Part shown: piece by piece, positions 20,901-27,162 of the stretch
How the letters are laid out: every line of letters begins with the position of its first letter
Position numbering within the stretch: position 1 is the stretch's first letter
From: a virus
Strand: one strand, 5' to 3'
Length of the DNA stretch: 37,833 nucleotides
IMG/VR virus record: IMGVR_UViG_3300021371_000047
Coordinates: 1-37,833 of that record
Program-made: the position numbers and the translations under genes
The notes under the pieces: model-generated
The model's input: the letters and a program-made list of their open reading frames with translations, nothing else
Database searches by the model: none
What the model was told of the DNA's origin: nothing

Positions 20901-23042
20901 TGGTATACTACTCCAACCGTTTGCATATTTAAATTTTTCTCTAGATATATATTTTTTAAGAAATCCTGTTTTTGTAAATATGCTGTTTGTTGTTTCTTCT
21001 AACTGGTAAGTAAATGAATCAGATTCTAAATTAAAGTCAAAAAGTATATCGCCAGTATTGTCAATGTTTCTATAAGATAACGGAAATCCTAGTTCACTAT
21101 CAACAGTTCCGGTACCCTGTTTATAAGAAAATAATTTTGTTCCAGTAAAAGTAGAACTGTTATAAATTTCCATATCACTAAATGCATCACCCGAAGGTGA
21201 ATATAAAGCAAACATTGGTGGTTGATTTATTTTTGTTTTTTCTTGTGCTTCTTTCCAACCGTCTCTATAGAAGTATACCTTGCCCTTATTTTTTGTACCT
21301 TGCTTAACAAGTACATTTTCATTTTCTAATGGCAAAGTGTCGTTTGTTTCTATTAAACTAATTAAATTATCATTAACTATTCTTACAAACTTAACTTCGT
21401 AAATTTTTCCTGTTACTCTGATATCAGTATCAGCAGTAAATAAAACACGCATGCCTTCAACTAGATCTACTCCGTCGATATTATAGCCTTTGCTGCCTTC
21501 AATAGTTGAAAATACATCTGTTGTAAATGTATCAATTAAATCAATGTCTTTCTTAAACTCTGTGCCATACTGATATAAATGTAAGCCAGGCTCAAATTCA
21601 ATAATTGGTCTGGAAGCTTTTGTAGTTTCGTCTACATCATTGGCAAAATTATTAAAAATTGCACTTTGTTCAATTACTGATTTATGGAACCATCTATTAG
21701 AACGTGCCCAAGCATTACCATCAGCACTTGCTCGATTAATTGTTATATAATCTTTTAATGCCGGATAACCTGTTGCAGTTGAATACGGTAATCTGTCAAA
21801 TTTATCAGTATCATATTCAATTACCTCTGTTTCTGTATATGCCTGTGGAAGTATTAAATCGTCTTCTGCAATTAATTGTATACTTGTGCCTACTCCGTCG
21901 ACATAATAATTGCCTTCAGCAAAATGTTCAGGAGTAGTTTGTCCTCTAAAAAATACTTTTAATCCGTTTGTAAATTTAACACCGTTAGCACTTGAATAAG
22001 TTTTTGCGCCGACAATTTCATCACGTACATTTAGATATGTATTTTCTTCAATATCATAAATTCTAAATTCTCCGCTCATGTCAATATCATTAGAATTTAT
22101 ATAATATAATTTATTTGGGGCATTATATGGAACAGTAAATTCAATTGCGCCTTTTGTCATATAGATGTTGGCTATTTCTTCGCCTGCGTCACCTAGCTTC
22201 TTTATTCCGTCAGGATAAAGTGTACTTACGTTATCTGAATCTTCAAATGTTACGCCGCCTTCTTCTGGAAGTATAATAAAATCTCCCGCATCAAATTCTG
22301 CACCAAACAATTCAGCATCAAAAAGGCCATCATTACGTATGCCTTCCTGTGTTGCAACAATTACTGCATTACCCGGAGTAAACGATCTTGTAATTGCAAT
22401 AGCAATTGGGTGATGTGGACAATCTATTTCAAATCTATATTTTTGTCCTCTAAATAATTTTACACTTGGATTACGTGCTAGTCTATTACTGAACACATAT
22501 GCATAATTTCCGCCTTGATCTTCAGCTGTAATTGTATATGTACTAGTTACTTCTTCGCTTTGGCCTTCAACTGGAACACTTAGCGGACCATTCGGTAACC
22601 AATAATACTCTCTAAAATTAACAAATTTGTCCCAATCAATATTTGGGTTCCAAGGATATGATTCTTGTTCATTAATTACACTATGGTCACTTACATCAAC
22701 ATTAAAAAACTTTAATTGATTTATATAATCGTTATAATCTTTAAAGAACTTAACATTGTCGACATTATCTTTAATAACAACACCTGGTTCTAATTGATAA
22801 GACTGGCGCTGTGTACTTATTTCTGGAATATATGTATCTGTGCTTCTAAAACCTTTGGCTGTTTTTCTGCCTACATATCCGCTTAATTTTTCTGCTACAC
22901 CTGGCTGTATTAGTTGATCAATTGTTGCTTGTAAAAATTTTAAATTTGCTTCTGATCTAAAAAATCTAGGAAGGAATCTTGCACTCTGTCTTTTATCGTC
23001 ATTAGGAGTTGGTAACCCGAATTCGCCCTGTGTATTTGCCAT
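8964..23042 (-). CDS. Giant multidomain virion structural protein (4692 aa), probably baseplate-associated
   Basis: One uninterrupted frame of 14,079 nt, 37% of the window. The N-terminal ~135 residues (FLPRFFRSEANLKFL, SGYVGRKTAKGFRS, FREYYWLPNGP) look like a docking region. Residues ~187-332 resemble a cupredoxin-like fold with lost copper ligands. Five W...Y..GDIV modules, similar to carbohydrate-binding CBM5/12 motifs, start near residues 1564, 1822, 2329, 2948 and 3006. Propeller-like repeats (YGESISASHDGKYLAVGVP and FGMSYDFSTDGSFLAISEP) lie near 2237-2333 and 3057-3205. GxGYxxxP repeats occur near 3670-3740 and 4040-4100. The start overlaps the gp6 stop (TAATG) and has SD GAAGGAAG. It sits where T4 has genes 7, 8 and 10; a gp7-like wedge role combined with host-surface binding is inferred, not shown. 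Confidence 0.9.
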   Translation of the reverse strand: MANTQGEFGLPTPNDDKRQSARFLPRFFRSEANLKFLQATIDQLIQPGVAEKLSGYVGRKTAKGFRSTDTYIPEISTQRQSYQLEPGVVIKDNVDNVKFFKDYNDYINQLKFFNVDVSDHSVINEQESYPWNPNIDWDKFVNFREYYWLPNGPLSVPVEGQSEEVTSTYTITAEDQGGNYAYVFSNRLARNPSVKLFRGQKYRFEIDCPHHPIAIAITRSFTPGNAVIVATQEGIRNDGLFDAELFGAEFDAGDFIILPEEGGVTFEDSDNVSTLYPDGIKKLGDAGEEIANIYMTKGAIEFTVPYNAPNKLYYINSNDIDMSGEFRIYDIEENTYLNVRDEIVGAKTYSSANGVKFTNGLKVFFRGQTTPEHFAEGNYYVDGVGTSIQLIAEDDLILPQAYTETEVIEYDTDKFDRLPYSTATGYPALKDYITINRASADGNAWARSNRWFHKSVIEQSAIFNNFANDVDETTKASRPIIEFEPGLHLYQYGTEFKKDIDLIDTFTTDVFSTIEGSKGYNIDGVDLVEGMRVLFTADTDIRVTGKIYEVKFVRIVNDNLISLIETNDTLPLENENVLVKQGTKNKGKVYFYRDGWKEAQEKTKINQPPMFALYSPSGDAFSDMEIYNSSTFTGTKLFSYKQGTGTVDSELGFPLSYRNIDNTGDILFDFNLESDSFTYQLEETTNSIFTKTGFLKKYISREKFKYANGWSSIPYVSKQPVVREYQASINQQTSFEIDVYDNATNITDLNVKVFVNNIIQNKNLYTLIKNNNRLIVEFSNNVEVGDLVVIKTQSSASKNENGYYEFPINLEKNPLNADVSTFTLGEVNDHVKTMIDDLSDFDGVYPGYSNLKDLGDLDRFGKRFVKHSGPLNLPMYLTLDKKYNIIKSIEYSMREYNKFKRNFLQTSETLGFDGEVKQHVDAIIKELNKDKTKTQPFYFSDMIGYKGHIRNEYVIFDDANTYYPLSTNFNLKTLNTSSVLVYFNGEQLIHNKDYIFTDESFLQLLVAQQINDVVEVYEYNNTDGSYVPPTPTKLGLYPSYEPQIVRDDEWLSNQNQINTADAYQLYGQNTSSKKVGWFYPLYVDRSAAKLADSNGEVTQVEINGSSRIYFAPKSLYVCSKSASLSIPVYPVGKAIIIGHDGSRILAYEDYRDNLLLELEKRIFNNIKSNYNANIFNKDDFVSGKFRKGINKSKLDRILLKDFITWNTNIGIDYTSNKFYFSQDQFTFNYSKSTSSIDGAFLPGYWRGVFLELYDTDRPHTHPWEMLGLTIKPKWWEDTYGKAPYTSNNNILWKDLEEGRIKDPNLLIQVNEKYARPGLTSIIPVDSQGHLLSPVSCGYAKNTVLRDTNSAFKFGDNAPVEAAWRNSSEYPFSLVKAMLLNQPAKFLALGFDVSRTTKNLANQIVYSNTGRHVELENLIFPNTYEDTTKVLTSGVVNFIHALIGSNVLKTYDEFQTDIRSIENKVAFRLAGYTDKTKLNIVLDSKNPAAQNTANIFVPDENITVYTNTSSPVDSIVYSGVKIEKSTTGYIVSGYNDDEPSFKYYAPVTTNRDANIVIGGTLETSVDWSPAQFYVKGQIIVNDSNLYRATSDFTSGNTFTNDNITKIPEIPTVGGTRGTIKKEFKYNTVLEINYGTVLKTLQDVIDLLIGYGRYLEVNGFEFNYVDEQSETITNWTNAAKEFLAWTAQGWANGTSIALSPAAFQVEFKRDFTVVDDIYDNFYRYSLLDENAQPLNRKFSSILRDNNSFSLTVKNSDNGIYNVKLPLVQKEHVVIIDNETVFNDLIYQPSTGYRQERLKLIGYRSDNWNGSLNIPGFVYDDAELTEWEPWQDYQIGSLVKNKEFYYVAKYNAPGTKDFDYSYWTRLNDKPESKLITNFDYRINQFADYYDIDSDGFDEQQNKLAQHLIGYQKRDYLANIINDDVSQYKFYQGMLQDKGTMNSIDNFFNSLRGESNSVEVFEEWAVQVGKYGAYQNVEQIEIPLDESKFRESPQAIEILDYMPNDVFDTVYRVRTHELLDKPIDTTEELFPTKVLEEFTESRGYVHEDDVEYKTQSISDLKVIDNNQLTAGEYIWITDKTPNDWTVFQIVDSQFVVREMFVNTELDEFDRTTATLTVRQNSLYSIVAGDLIAITGAQLYSVYGYFEVVTIDYETIVIAIPETNEFLDFTDEEYSLSVLRTVRVEDFDQYNNIAQNSIFDNQRVWIDNYENNSWAVLDNKPVYNSVTQEYNPNDLEDSSNLADIDQEFTKSISVTADNKEVYVSSPSSDGGEVFYYRRNQDNDDLGLAQTLGNSNDFYDGTESNYGESISASHDGKYLAVGVPNASAVKTFYKGEFAETKNYTKWDIVKHKETLWQANTSINSKKDATTFSTFDNYTQIIDRTTDTNINLLSTGNPGLANTNVDHFILRAPTDMFQGSSVGDVISLKWNEKTQLNNNIVYSPWNNSVSGLDKAVIENNHTIASKIEAIITITSIAKTPSVGDFVRLFTTNLGASTATVDYVAIDASNAVVYLKDIKGVLNASGSAYVENQTTNEIQLLGDYNKVEYGFEEEFNGFWKIDVAQYNNGETYFEEGKGLVYADLFKQENYSEETKNRNTYYNISNTELLIGDFLQENRRASMIEQISSPDNLSNKFLVRVGQEFTTEIGDSFNFYMNKNDDSSDEISTVGFTFEDLNKEQTIIDIWDGYIDFENDVNVAQIGEQEFEVGDIIIDQQFALDTNLLVSETPLAPFNKAEVVHVKTFGSTQGNRRRVYIKITQGDWQLKQNVQSVRLIRERGNADIGRIRTVNNQIDYSNSVIVPTGTNIGKFLVFEAENAFAFSQSATLINKEYYFYTELFSIAGAPTQADTPSSLNRNWKQVYNISTPEGDAVKSSATLDNGVEDQGLVIIYYKSAPDQYVRVAQIVSEQSFGMPNAQFGKTVKIISTDTGYKLYAASNYSIEYFENSPLSENRFRGNWNRTLSYSVGDIVFHYGKYYEIQQTLTPADQTDGSINNLNAFKPTSWRRIIDTNYKGSWQTVHDYRIGDIVEHNDLYYVAQSNFAPNGQAPSATNALWVVTADVAYQNYLKPVANTGYDVRIDNFVLNNTATALAVKVSNIALDSTVTNEIRIYGSTTSGKYIKSQTIRPPVSGTEFGMSYDFSTDGSFLAISEPHNSDNGTNVGKVYLYTNTNGTYELTQTLEPPKNSVSLNFGYSLSFSDNVLSIASFAGIVLTTTIFDADETLFDLDQTEFQKVNYDPGVIYVYEQVKNKFIFAESIPYDNVTKELREQVLINANHIYVGVPAKENNVYVGGLYDYRKKVNSSGWNVSRELIHPVDLDKIQGAFLYNKRTNSIITYLDYIDPIQGKIAGPADKNINFKVPFDPAYYNVGDTANTFYWEENHVGMVWWNTGTSTFTYPYQGDINYQRDNWNELQPGATVDVCEWVETDYLPSEWDELSETTDGIAQSITGQTLYGDSQYSKKFVFNEQSQTFSEKYYYWVKNAKIIPAKTNRTLTTLDIARLIAVPRQQGYRYLSMLSSNRIVLNNCNGLVYDTDVVLAIRYSNTNIDKQNSHSAYKLITDGLDTSGPSADIELKWFDSLIGFDVNNRAIPDVNLTEKQKYGVQSTPRQGMFKNRREALKEFIERVNVVLSNELVIEKFNISAIDQKDPLPTFESGVYDVKIDSLDQLSLVGTKVKQAKLEPIIINGKITKVKIIDPGRGYKTAPSYKINGFGEDARFDIGLNNLGQITKVEVIYGGKNYANTTQIDVRRHSVLVESDSEVDNKWSIYAYDNEQLKWNRIKVQSYDITKYWSYIDWYDTEYSVLTNPDYTINSTYELSFIDDKLGDIIKVNSVGTGGWSLLEKVNTNTENDYKTVGRENGTIQFKDNLYRNETSNSGFDNKSFDSFLFDIDPRFELRVILETIRDALLIKDLRIEYNQLFIATLRYILTEQNPDWFFKTSFIKVKHLAGNLDQDLTYNIDNLENYKRYIEEVKPYKTNIREFISNFQKIETASTSVSDFDLPVYYNVDTGKVTPISVQLKNGVAVFDNDLVNEYPRKNWLDNIGASITEIIISNPGTEYTIAPKVEIIGNGTGATAQAYVGYGTITNIVITNKGKGYTQTPTVKITPPPNSAGTPATAIAVLGDMLARTANTTIKFDRNSVTPLLSPEDMRKIETFTGTGSKTTFDLIFPANLDQNTISILVNNQEVLASQFNVYNIKDTTRSYTRYVGQIVFDVAPVNNASIAINYTKNINMLNAVDRIKVAYTPDANAFGNDIAQLMDGVDYGGVEVKSFEFDTNFGWDTKGWFNDIWDEIENTQEDEIVYMDDSSAIVLNKPLEDNVAYNVYRVGYDVNGNVVTNRRLDDPNFDTPQQTNLDATCLTLVGDGSTQILHLEDLQATTVLGADESRVAFIVRKTTSDGSILYDARTYDLDLDGGNMNYSNAKGITAEEIIVDGDSFVTPTTSKSVEELVPGQVQDTLDIQVNTLGADSSIVRYRIFKDILNRTIYSRIDTPPTKLAKPITQLSLSIEVEDGTNLVEPDRTKNIPGVLMINKERIEYLIKEGNVLKQLRRGTLGTGVANIHPKGEQVFLADISKYVPYVDTTQSQTATNVSTVNLNFLPLSTDEFEVFVNGLRLNGKPFAKFDATVGLDSPEADSIVPADYVIEYYNNQQNARIVIQSPAILNIEQKNIVIVRKKGNIWQRLGESITETETSIGFFLRAGN
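13945..18353 (-). repeat. Five dispersed W..Y..GDIV surface-binding-like modules in the giant protein
   Basis: Five ~28-residue segments share the pattern W-x(5-7)-Y-x-x-G-x-[IL]-V-x(6-7)-[LY]Y-x-A, for example SWQTVHDYRIGDIVEHNDLY and NWNRTLSYSVGDIVFHYGKY. They begin near nt 18353, 17579, 16058, 14201 and 14027. The pattern resembles CBM5/12-type carbohydrate-binding modules common in phage fibres. The last two are nearly adjacent (58 residues apart). Binding is inferred. Confidence 0.55.
22047..22484 (-). other. Cupredoxin-like domain inside the giant protein
   Basis: Residues ~187-332 show NPSVKLFRGQKYRFEID, then HHPIAIAI, an NDG turn, GAIEFTVPYNAPNKLYY and DMSGEFRIYD. This is the strand order of cupredoxin-like domains seen in phage structural proteins. 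The usual C..H..M ligand set reads N..D..M here, so copper binding is probably lost. Confidence 0.5.
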
Positions 23043-26000
23043 TAGTAGTTACTTCCTTCGTCATTATTATTTGCAACATTATTTCCTATTGGATTATATG
23101 TTACTGAAGTCGCATCGTTTGCACCTGTGACTATTGCTGCGCCAGTATTTTGTACAACTGTAGTTGTTGCACTACTACTTGGTAAAGTAGTTGGTGCATT
23201 TGTACTTCTAGTTTGTACACCTTGCATTGTACTTGATATGCTTGTAACAACTAGTCCTGATGCTTGTAAATTAGTTGCTGTATGCTCATCAATTATTTCA
23301 ATATCATTTACTGTTGCAGCACTTAAAAATATTTCATTAGATTCTGATTTTATTTCAAACAAACTACCAAAAACTTGATCGACCTGCTTTGGTACAACAA
23401 CTATGCTAGATAAGTTAGGAGATAAATTATTCATAATATAAGAACTTAATTCTTGGAAATAAAATGTATCACCAAAGTCCCAATTTTCAATTGCAAAGAA
23501 TTGATTTATTAATTGCACGATTGTAGACTTTAATTGATTATTATTAACTGCAACACCTTTGTTTTTAACAACTTTAAATGTTACTTGTAATCTTGAATCA
23601 GCCTTTTCGCCAAATAACATTTTATATGTTACTGGATGAAATACTACTTCGTCGCTTATACTTTTTATCTGGTTTATACTAGCACCATAGTTTCTAAATA
23701 GTTCATCAGAACTAGGAGGCAAAGGTAAAGATGTGATTCCGCCGTTTACATATTTTCTAACCTGTGTGTCATAATCTTTTGTAAGAACATATGTATCTAA
23801 AATATTACTACTTGCTGGATCAATTCTATAATTAGAATCTGCAACATGCACATAATGAAATTTTAATCCAGCTCTGCCAATAAATGCTCTATACTCGTCT
23901 GTAATTGTCATGTTATTTTGTGCTTTATTAAGGACTTTAAATAAATCAAAGTCTACTATATAAAATACTTGTCCATCAACTTCGGCATTTACGTTAATTG
24001 GATCAAGCGCATCGTTTTGTCTTACTTTAACAATGCCCTCAGAATTATCAAAATACTTATAATCTTGTACGCCGTCTACTGAGCTATACTTCTTTTGGAA
24101 TATAAATCCAGTTTCATCAACGATTTCTTTAAACAGTTCGGGATTATCTGAAATTCCATCATCGTCGCTGTCATAAAAAGCTAACTGTACACGACGAGTA
24201 TCATTATATCCTTCTGAGTCTTTGTATGCATCAGAAATACTCCAGTCAAAATCTTTATTAAAAGCACCGAGACTATTTGGTTTTGTGTTAATGTTTAAAA
24301 TAGTAATTTTGTCTTGTGCAATTTTACCTGTTTTTGTATCATATACCTTATCAGCACTATCAAAGAAAAATCTTACCTCTGAATCGCTTTCAAATACGTA
24401 TCTTAAGTTTCTATAACTTACATTAAATGTTTGTCCGTCAGTTTGAAAATAAAATACCCAACTATTATCTTGATTAGATCTAGAAATATCTCCTTGACGT
24501 TGTAAACTAAACGGTGCATATGTATTTAGATTATCACTAGTAATAAGTTTCCACTCACTTGATGTCTGATCAAATCTTAATGCAAAATCTTTATAAGCAA
24601 ACGCTCTGTCAATAATTTGTTTTTTTACATCGTCTACAATAGCAGTTGAATATTTTGGTAAAATTTGATTTAGAATTGCGCCATTTGGAATTACATCATT
24701 AAACACAATAGGTCCAAAGCCGTCATCATCAACAACTGTGCCATCTGCATCAATTGATTTTACAGTAGTCCATACATAATCACTGCTTCCTTCGTGATCT
24801 GCTGTGCCTAACATTAGTTTACCATTTTTCATAAAATGATATCCTTCTGGAGCTGTAAATTTACACATTGCTCCAGTTTTAATATTTTTTAGTGCATTAG
24901 TTGTATATGTACCTACACTATAAACACTAGATGCTGCTTGGTTTCCATTAGCACTTGTAAAGATTTCTGCTAAGTCTAGAATTTGTTCAAAATATCCTGT
25001 TGATCTGTTAGTCTTCGAAGTAGTTTGTCTCCATACTGCATTAAGGTCAGTAGTGTTTACTTTGTCAAAGTTTTCATTGTAGTAATTTTGTACACTAGTA
25101 CTTGCAATTCTGCGTTCAACTTGACTGTAAATGATACCTTCAATATCTGATTGTGTTGTAAATGAAAAATTAAAGTTTTCTAAATATTCTTGTCTATACA
25201 AAACTCCATCAGATGCAAATAAACTTGTAGTTGAATATTTTCCAGTTGGATCTGTTAAATCAAAGTATCTACTTATTCCACTTGAAATTCTATTCACTGT
25301 TTTTGTTTTTATAATATCTTGATCAATTCCTAAAGGTCCAATATTATAATCTTCAGCTGTTACTAGTCTGTTTTGAGTGTAATAACTTGCAGGAGCATTT
25401 TGTTTTATATCTTCGGTAGTTTCGCTAGGACGCCCGTTTGACACTGTATTTTTTAAGCTAAGACCAATTGTTAATGTTTCTTGTGCATTATTTTTGCTAA
25501 TGTACGGAATTTGTATTGTAATAGATTGCAGACTACCAGGATTAATAACCATATTTCTATTATCACTAGTTCTGTAATATGTTCTAAAATTACCAGTTGG
25601 TAAATTACCAAATACACCATCGCTAAACACTAGATTAATTCTATCGTCTGATCTTGTTGAAACTGCATAAACATCTTTGGTATCTTTAAACAAACTATTA
25701 TAGATAATATTGTTTCCTTCAACCGATTCTAATTTTTTCCACAACGCAGATTCAAAATTATTTGAGTCAACTGAATATAGCCATATATCTGAATTGTTAA
25801 TATTAGTGTCATCTATTCCTACAATTTGGTTAGGTACCGGATTACCGGTGCTAAAAGATGCATTTTCAAGTTGTCCTTGTTTAAAGTGCATAAAGAACCC
25901 TGTGTTAGAACTTCCAGCGCCCTGGCTATCGTCTCTATATACAAATGCAGGATTATTACCAGGTAATGGTGCTTCTTCTACAATAGTTTCGTTTTCGATC

Positions 26001-26653
26001 CCTGTACTAACTATTTCAAAACGTGTGTTTACGCCTTCTACTGGCTTGCTAAATCCAAACACTGGAATGTCGGTGTTTAGAGCATTAAATCTATACTGTT
26101 CTGTCACAACGCCTTCGATATTTGCTGTTATTGTAGGTGATCCAACTCCTTCTGCATTCGGAAGGGCTGCATTAATAATCTTAACAAATTGTTCAAAGTA
26201 ATTTGGGTTTGCTCTATCGTTCCATAAAATAGTAGATCCACGTAAATTTTTACCTGTACTATCAATAAGGTTTTCTGTTGTAGATACTGTTTCAAACTTT
26301 AGTAAGCCTGATGCAGCTTTGTTCCTTTTTGGATTATAAGAAATAAGTTTTGCAAGTCTTAATACGCTTTCTCTGCGCTCTGCTGTCTCTAAGAAATTTT
26401 CTCTAGCATTTAGGTCAATTCTGAAGGATAAGTTTTGTCCTAAAAATGCAATTAAATCAATTAGCGCAAGATATTCTGAACTTTCGATATAGTCATTAAA
26501 ATCCTCTGGATAGTTTTGACGCAAATAGTTAATCATTGTTCTGCGTAGATTGTCAAAGTCATAGCTTTGGAAATCTGCGTTACTAAAAGATTGATAAATT
26601 TTCTTCCAATCTTCAGTAGCAATTACTCGAGATTGTCTATCGGTTGATGACAT
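23042..26653 (-). CDS. gp6: Baseplate wedge protein gp6 (baseplate J-like), 1203 aa
   Basis: T4 gp6 forms the ring of the baseplate wedge around the hub. The T4-type N-terminus is clear: DFDNLRRTMINYLRQNYPED (residues 33-52), YLALIDLIAFLGQNLSFRID (61-80) and LNARENFLETAERRESVLRL (81-100), ending SYNPKRNKAASG. Near residue 421 is RLVTAEDYN, the hallmark of baseplate J proteins. Residues ~1016-1090 carry the conserved C-terminal part with NWDFGDTFYFQELSSYI. At 1203 aa it is nearly twice T4 gp6 (660 aa), with the extra length in the middle and a low-complexity Ser/Thr/Asn tail of about 60 residues. SD AAGGAA precedes the ATG, and a late-promoter box lies 24 nt upstream. Its stop overlaps the giant gene's ATG. 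Confidence 0.93.
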   Translation of the reverse strand: MSSTDRQSRVIATEDWKKIYQSFSNADFQSYDFDNLRRTMINYLRQNYPEDFNDYIESSEYLALIDLIAFLGQNLSFRIDLNARENFLETAERRESVLRLAKLISYNPKRNKAASGLLKFETVSTTENLIDSTGKNLRGSTILWNDRANPNYFEQFVKIINAALPNAEGVGSPTITANIEGVVTEQYRFNALNTDIPVFGFSKPVEGVNTRFEIVSTGIENETIVEEAPLPGNNPAFVYRDDSQGAGSSNTGFFMHFKQGQLENASFSTGNPVPNQIVGIDDTNINNSDIWLYSVDSNNFESALWKKLESVEGNNIIYNSLFKDTKDVYAVSTRSDDRINLVFSDGVFGNLPTGNFRTYYRTSDNRNMVINPGSLQSITIQIPYISKNNAQETLTIGLSLKNTVSNGRPSETTEDIKQNAPASYYTQNRLVTAEDYNIGPLGIDQDIIKTKTVNRISSGISRYFDLTDPTGKYSTTSLFASDGVLYRQEYLENFNFSFTTQSDIEGIIYSQVERRIASTSVQNYYNENFDKVNTTDLNAVWRQTTSKTNRSTGYFEQILDLAEIFTSANGNQAASSVYSVGTYTTNALKNIKTGAMCKFTAPEGYHFMKNGKLMLGTADHEGSSDYVWTTVKSIDADGTVVDDDGFGPIVFNDVIPNGAILNQILPKYSTAIVDDVKKQIIDRAFAYKDFALRFDQTSSEWKLITSDNLNTYAPFSLQRQGDISRSNQDNSWVFYFQTDGQTFNVSYRNLRYVFESDSEVRFFFDSADKVYDTKTGKIAQDKITILNINTKPNSLGAFNKDFDWSISDAYKDSEGYNDTRRVQLAFYDSDDDGISDNPELFKEIVDETGFIFQKKYSSVDGVQDYKYFDNSEGIVKVRQNDALDPINVNAEVDGQVFYIVDFDLFKVLNKAQNNMTITDEYRAFIGRAGLKFHYVHVADSNYRIDPASSNILDTYVLTKDYDTQVRKYVNGGITSLPLPPSSDELFRNYGASINQIKSISDEVVFHPVTYKMLFGEKADSRLQVTFKVVKNKGVAVNNNQLKSTIVQLINQFFAIENWDFGDTFYFQELSSYIMNNLSPNLSSIVVVPKQVDQVFGSLFEIKSESNEIFLSAATVNDIEIIDEHTATNLQASGLVVTSISSTMQGVQTRSTNAPTTLPSSSATTTVVQNTGAAIVTGANDATSVTYNPIGNNVANNNDEGSNY

Positions 26654-26677
26654 AGATTATTCCTTCATGTTATATGA

Positions 26678-26685
26678 TATTTATC
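26678..26685 (-). promoter_or_regulatory. Late promoter box GATAAATA upstream of gp6
   Basis: The minus strand reads GATAAATA in the 56-nt gap between gp25 and gp6, 24 nt before the gp6 ATG. It matches the core of the other boxes. Inference: it starts the gp6-giant protein transcription unit. Confidence 0.5.
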
Positions 26686-26709
26686 AGGAATAATTATAGT
26701 TGCATTTAA

Positions 26710-27150
26710 TTATTCAAGCATTTGTTTATCAAATTTAAATAACATTTGTTCTGATATATTATAAGGCAAAAACGTTAATAATGCACTTACTTCTATACCA
26801 TCTTCAGTTGTATCAACAAATACCTGATCTGCGGTTACCCTATCATCATAGTTTATAATTTCAGCTACATCAGCAATTATAGCTTCTTTGTTTTCAGTTG
26901 TAAATGGTTCGTAAAGCATGTCCCAAATAATTGTTCCAAAATTCGGATCGCTTAATTTTTCACCTTTTCGAATATGAAAATGATTTATAATATCTTGTTT
27001 AATAAGATCAAAATCGTATAATGCATAACCTTCAACATTTTCATTAATACTAGAAAATCCTCTATATGCACTTCCTTGAGTTACAGATTGCGATCCTCTA
27101 TTTGTAGAGACTGTAACTCTTTTGTAAAGATTTTTTTCTAATGTACTCAT
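26710..27150 (-). CDS. gp25: Baseplate wedge protein gp25
   Basis: The 146-aa product carries the GPW/gp25 core: a helical DFDLIKQDIINHFHIRKGEK segment (residues 46-65), then SDPNFGTIIWDMLYEPFT (67-84), helix ENKEAIIADVAEIINYDDRV (87-104) and a closing strand pair EVSALLTFLPYN. It is close to T4 gp25 (132 aa). gp25 anchors sheath polymerisation and joins gp6 and gp53 in the wedge core, and gp6 is the next gene here. The start follows the gp5 stop by 12 nt with only a weak AGGTAA SD, so translation probably depends on coupling to gp5. No oddities in the core residues. Confidence 0.95.
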   Translation of the reverse strand: MSTLEKNLYKRVTVSTNRGSQSVTQGSAYRGFSSINENVEGYALYDFDLIKQDIINHFHIRKGEKLSDPNFGTIIWDMLYEPFTTENKEAIIADVAEIINYDDRVTADQVFVDTTEDGIEVSALLTFLPYNISEQMLFKFDKQMLE

Positions 27151-27162
27151 AATAATATTTAC

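Noticed and set aside
8964-23042. Possibility that the giant frame is an assembly artefact joining several genes
   Set aside because: No stop, no internal strong SD-ATG pair at a plausible boundary noticed, and modules recur across the length in one frame; a long sequencing error-free frame of this kind is best read as one gene.
25710-26201. 163-codon open frame on the plus strand inside gp6
   Set aside because: Antisense to the conserved gp6 reading frame, no SD, no recognisable protein features.
26689-26714. AT-only inverted repeat AATAATTA...TAATTATT, possible terminator
   Set aside because: Only 8 A/T pairs with a 10-nt loop; it would be too weak, lacks a T-tract in the right place and overlaps the gp25 stop. 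Expected by chance at this AT content.
27151-27162. TAAATATT upstream of gp25 as a further late promoter
   Set aside because: It sits only a few bases from the gp25 ATG and would give a transcript without a usable leader; unlike the other four boxes there is no SD between it and the start.
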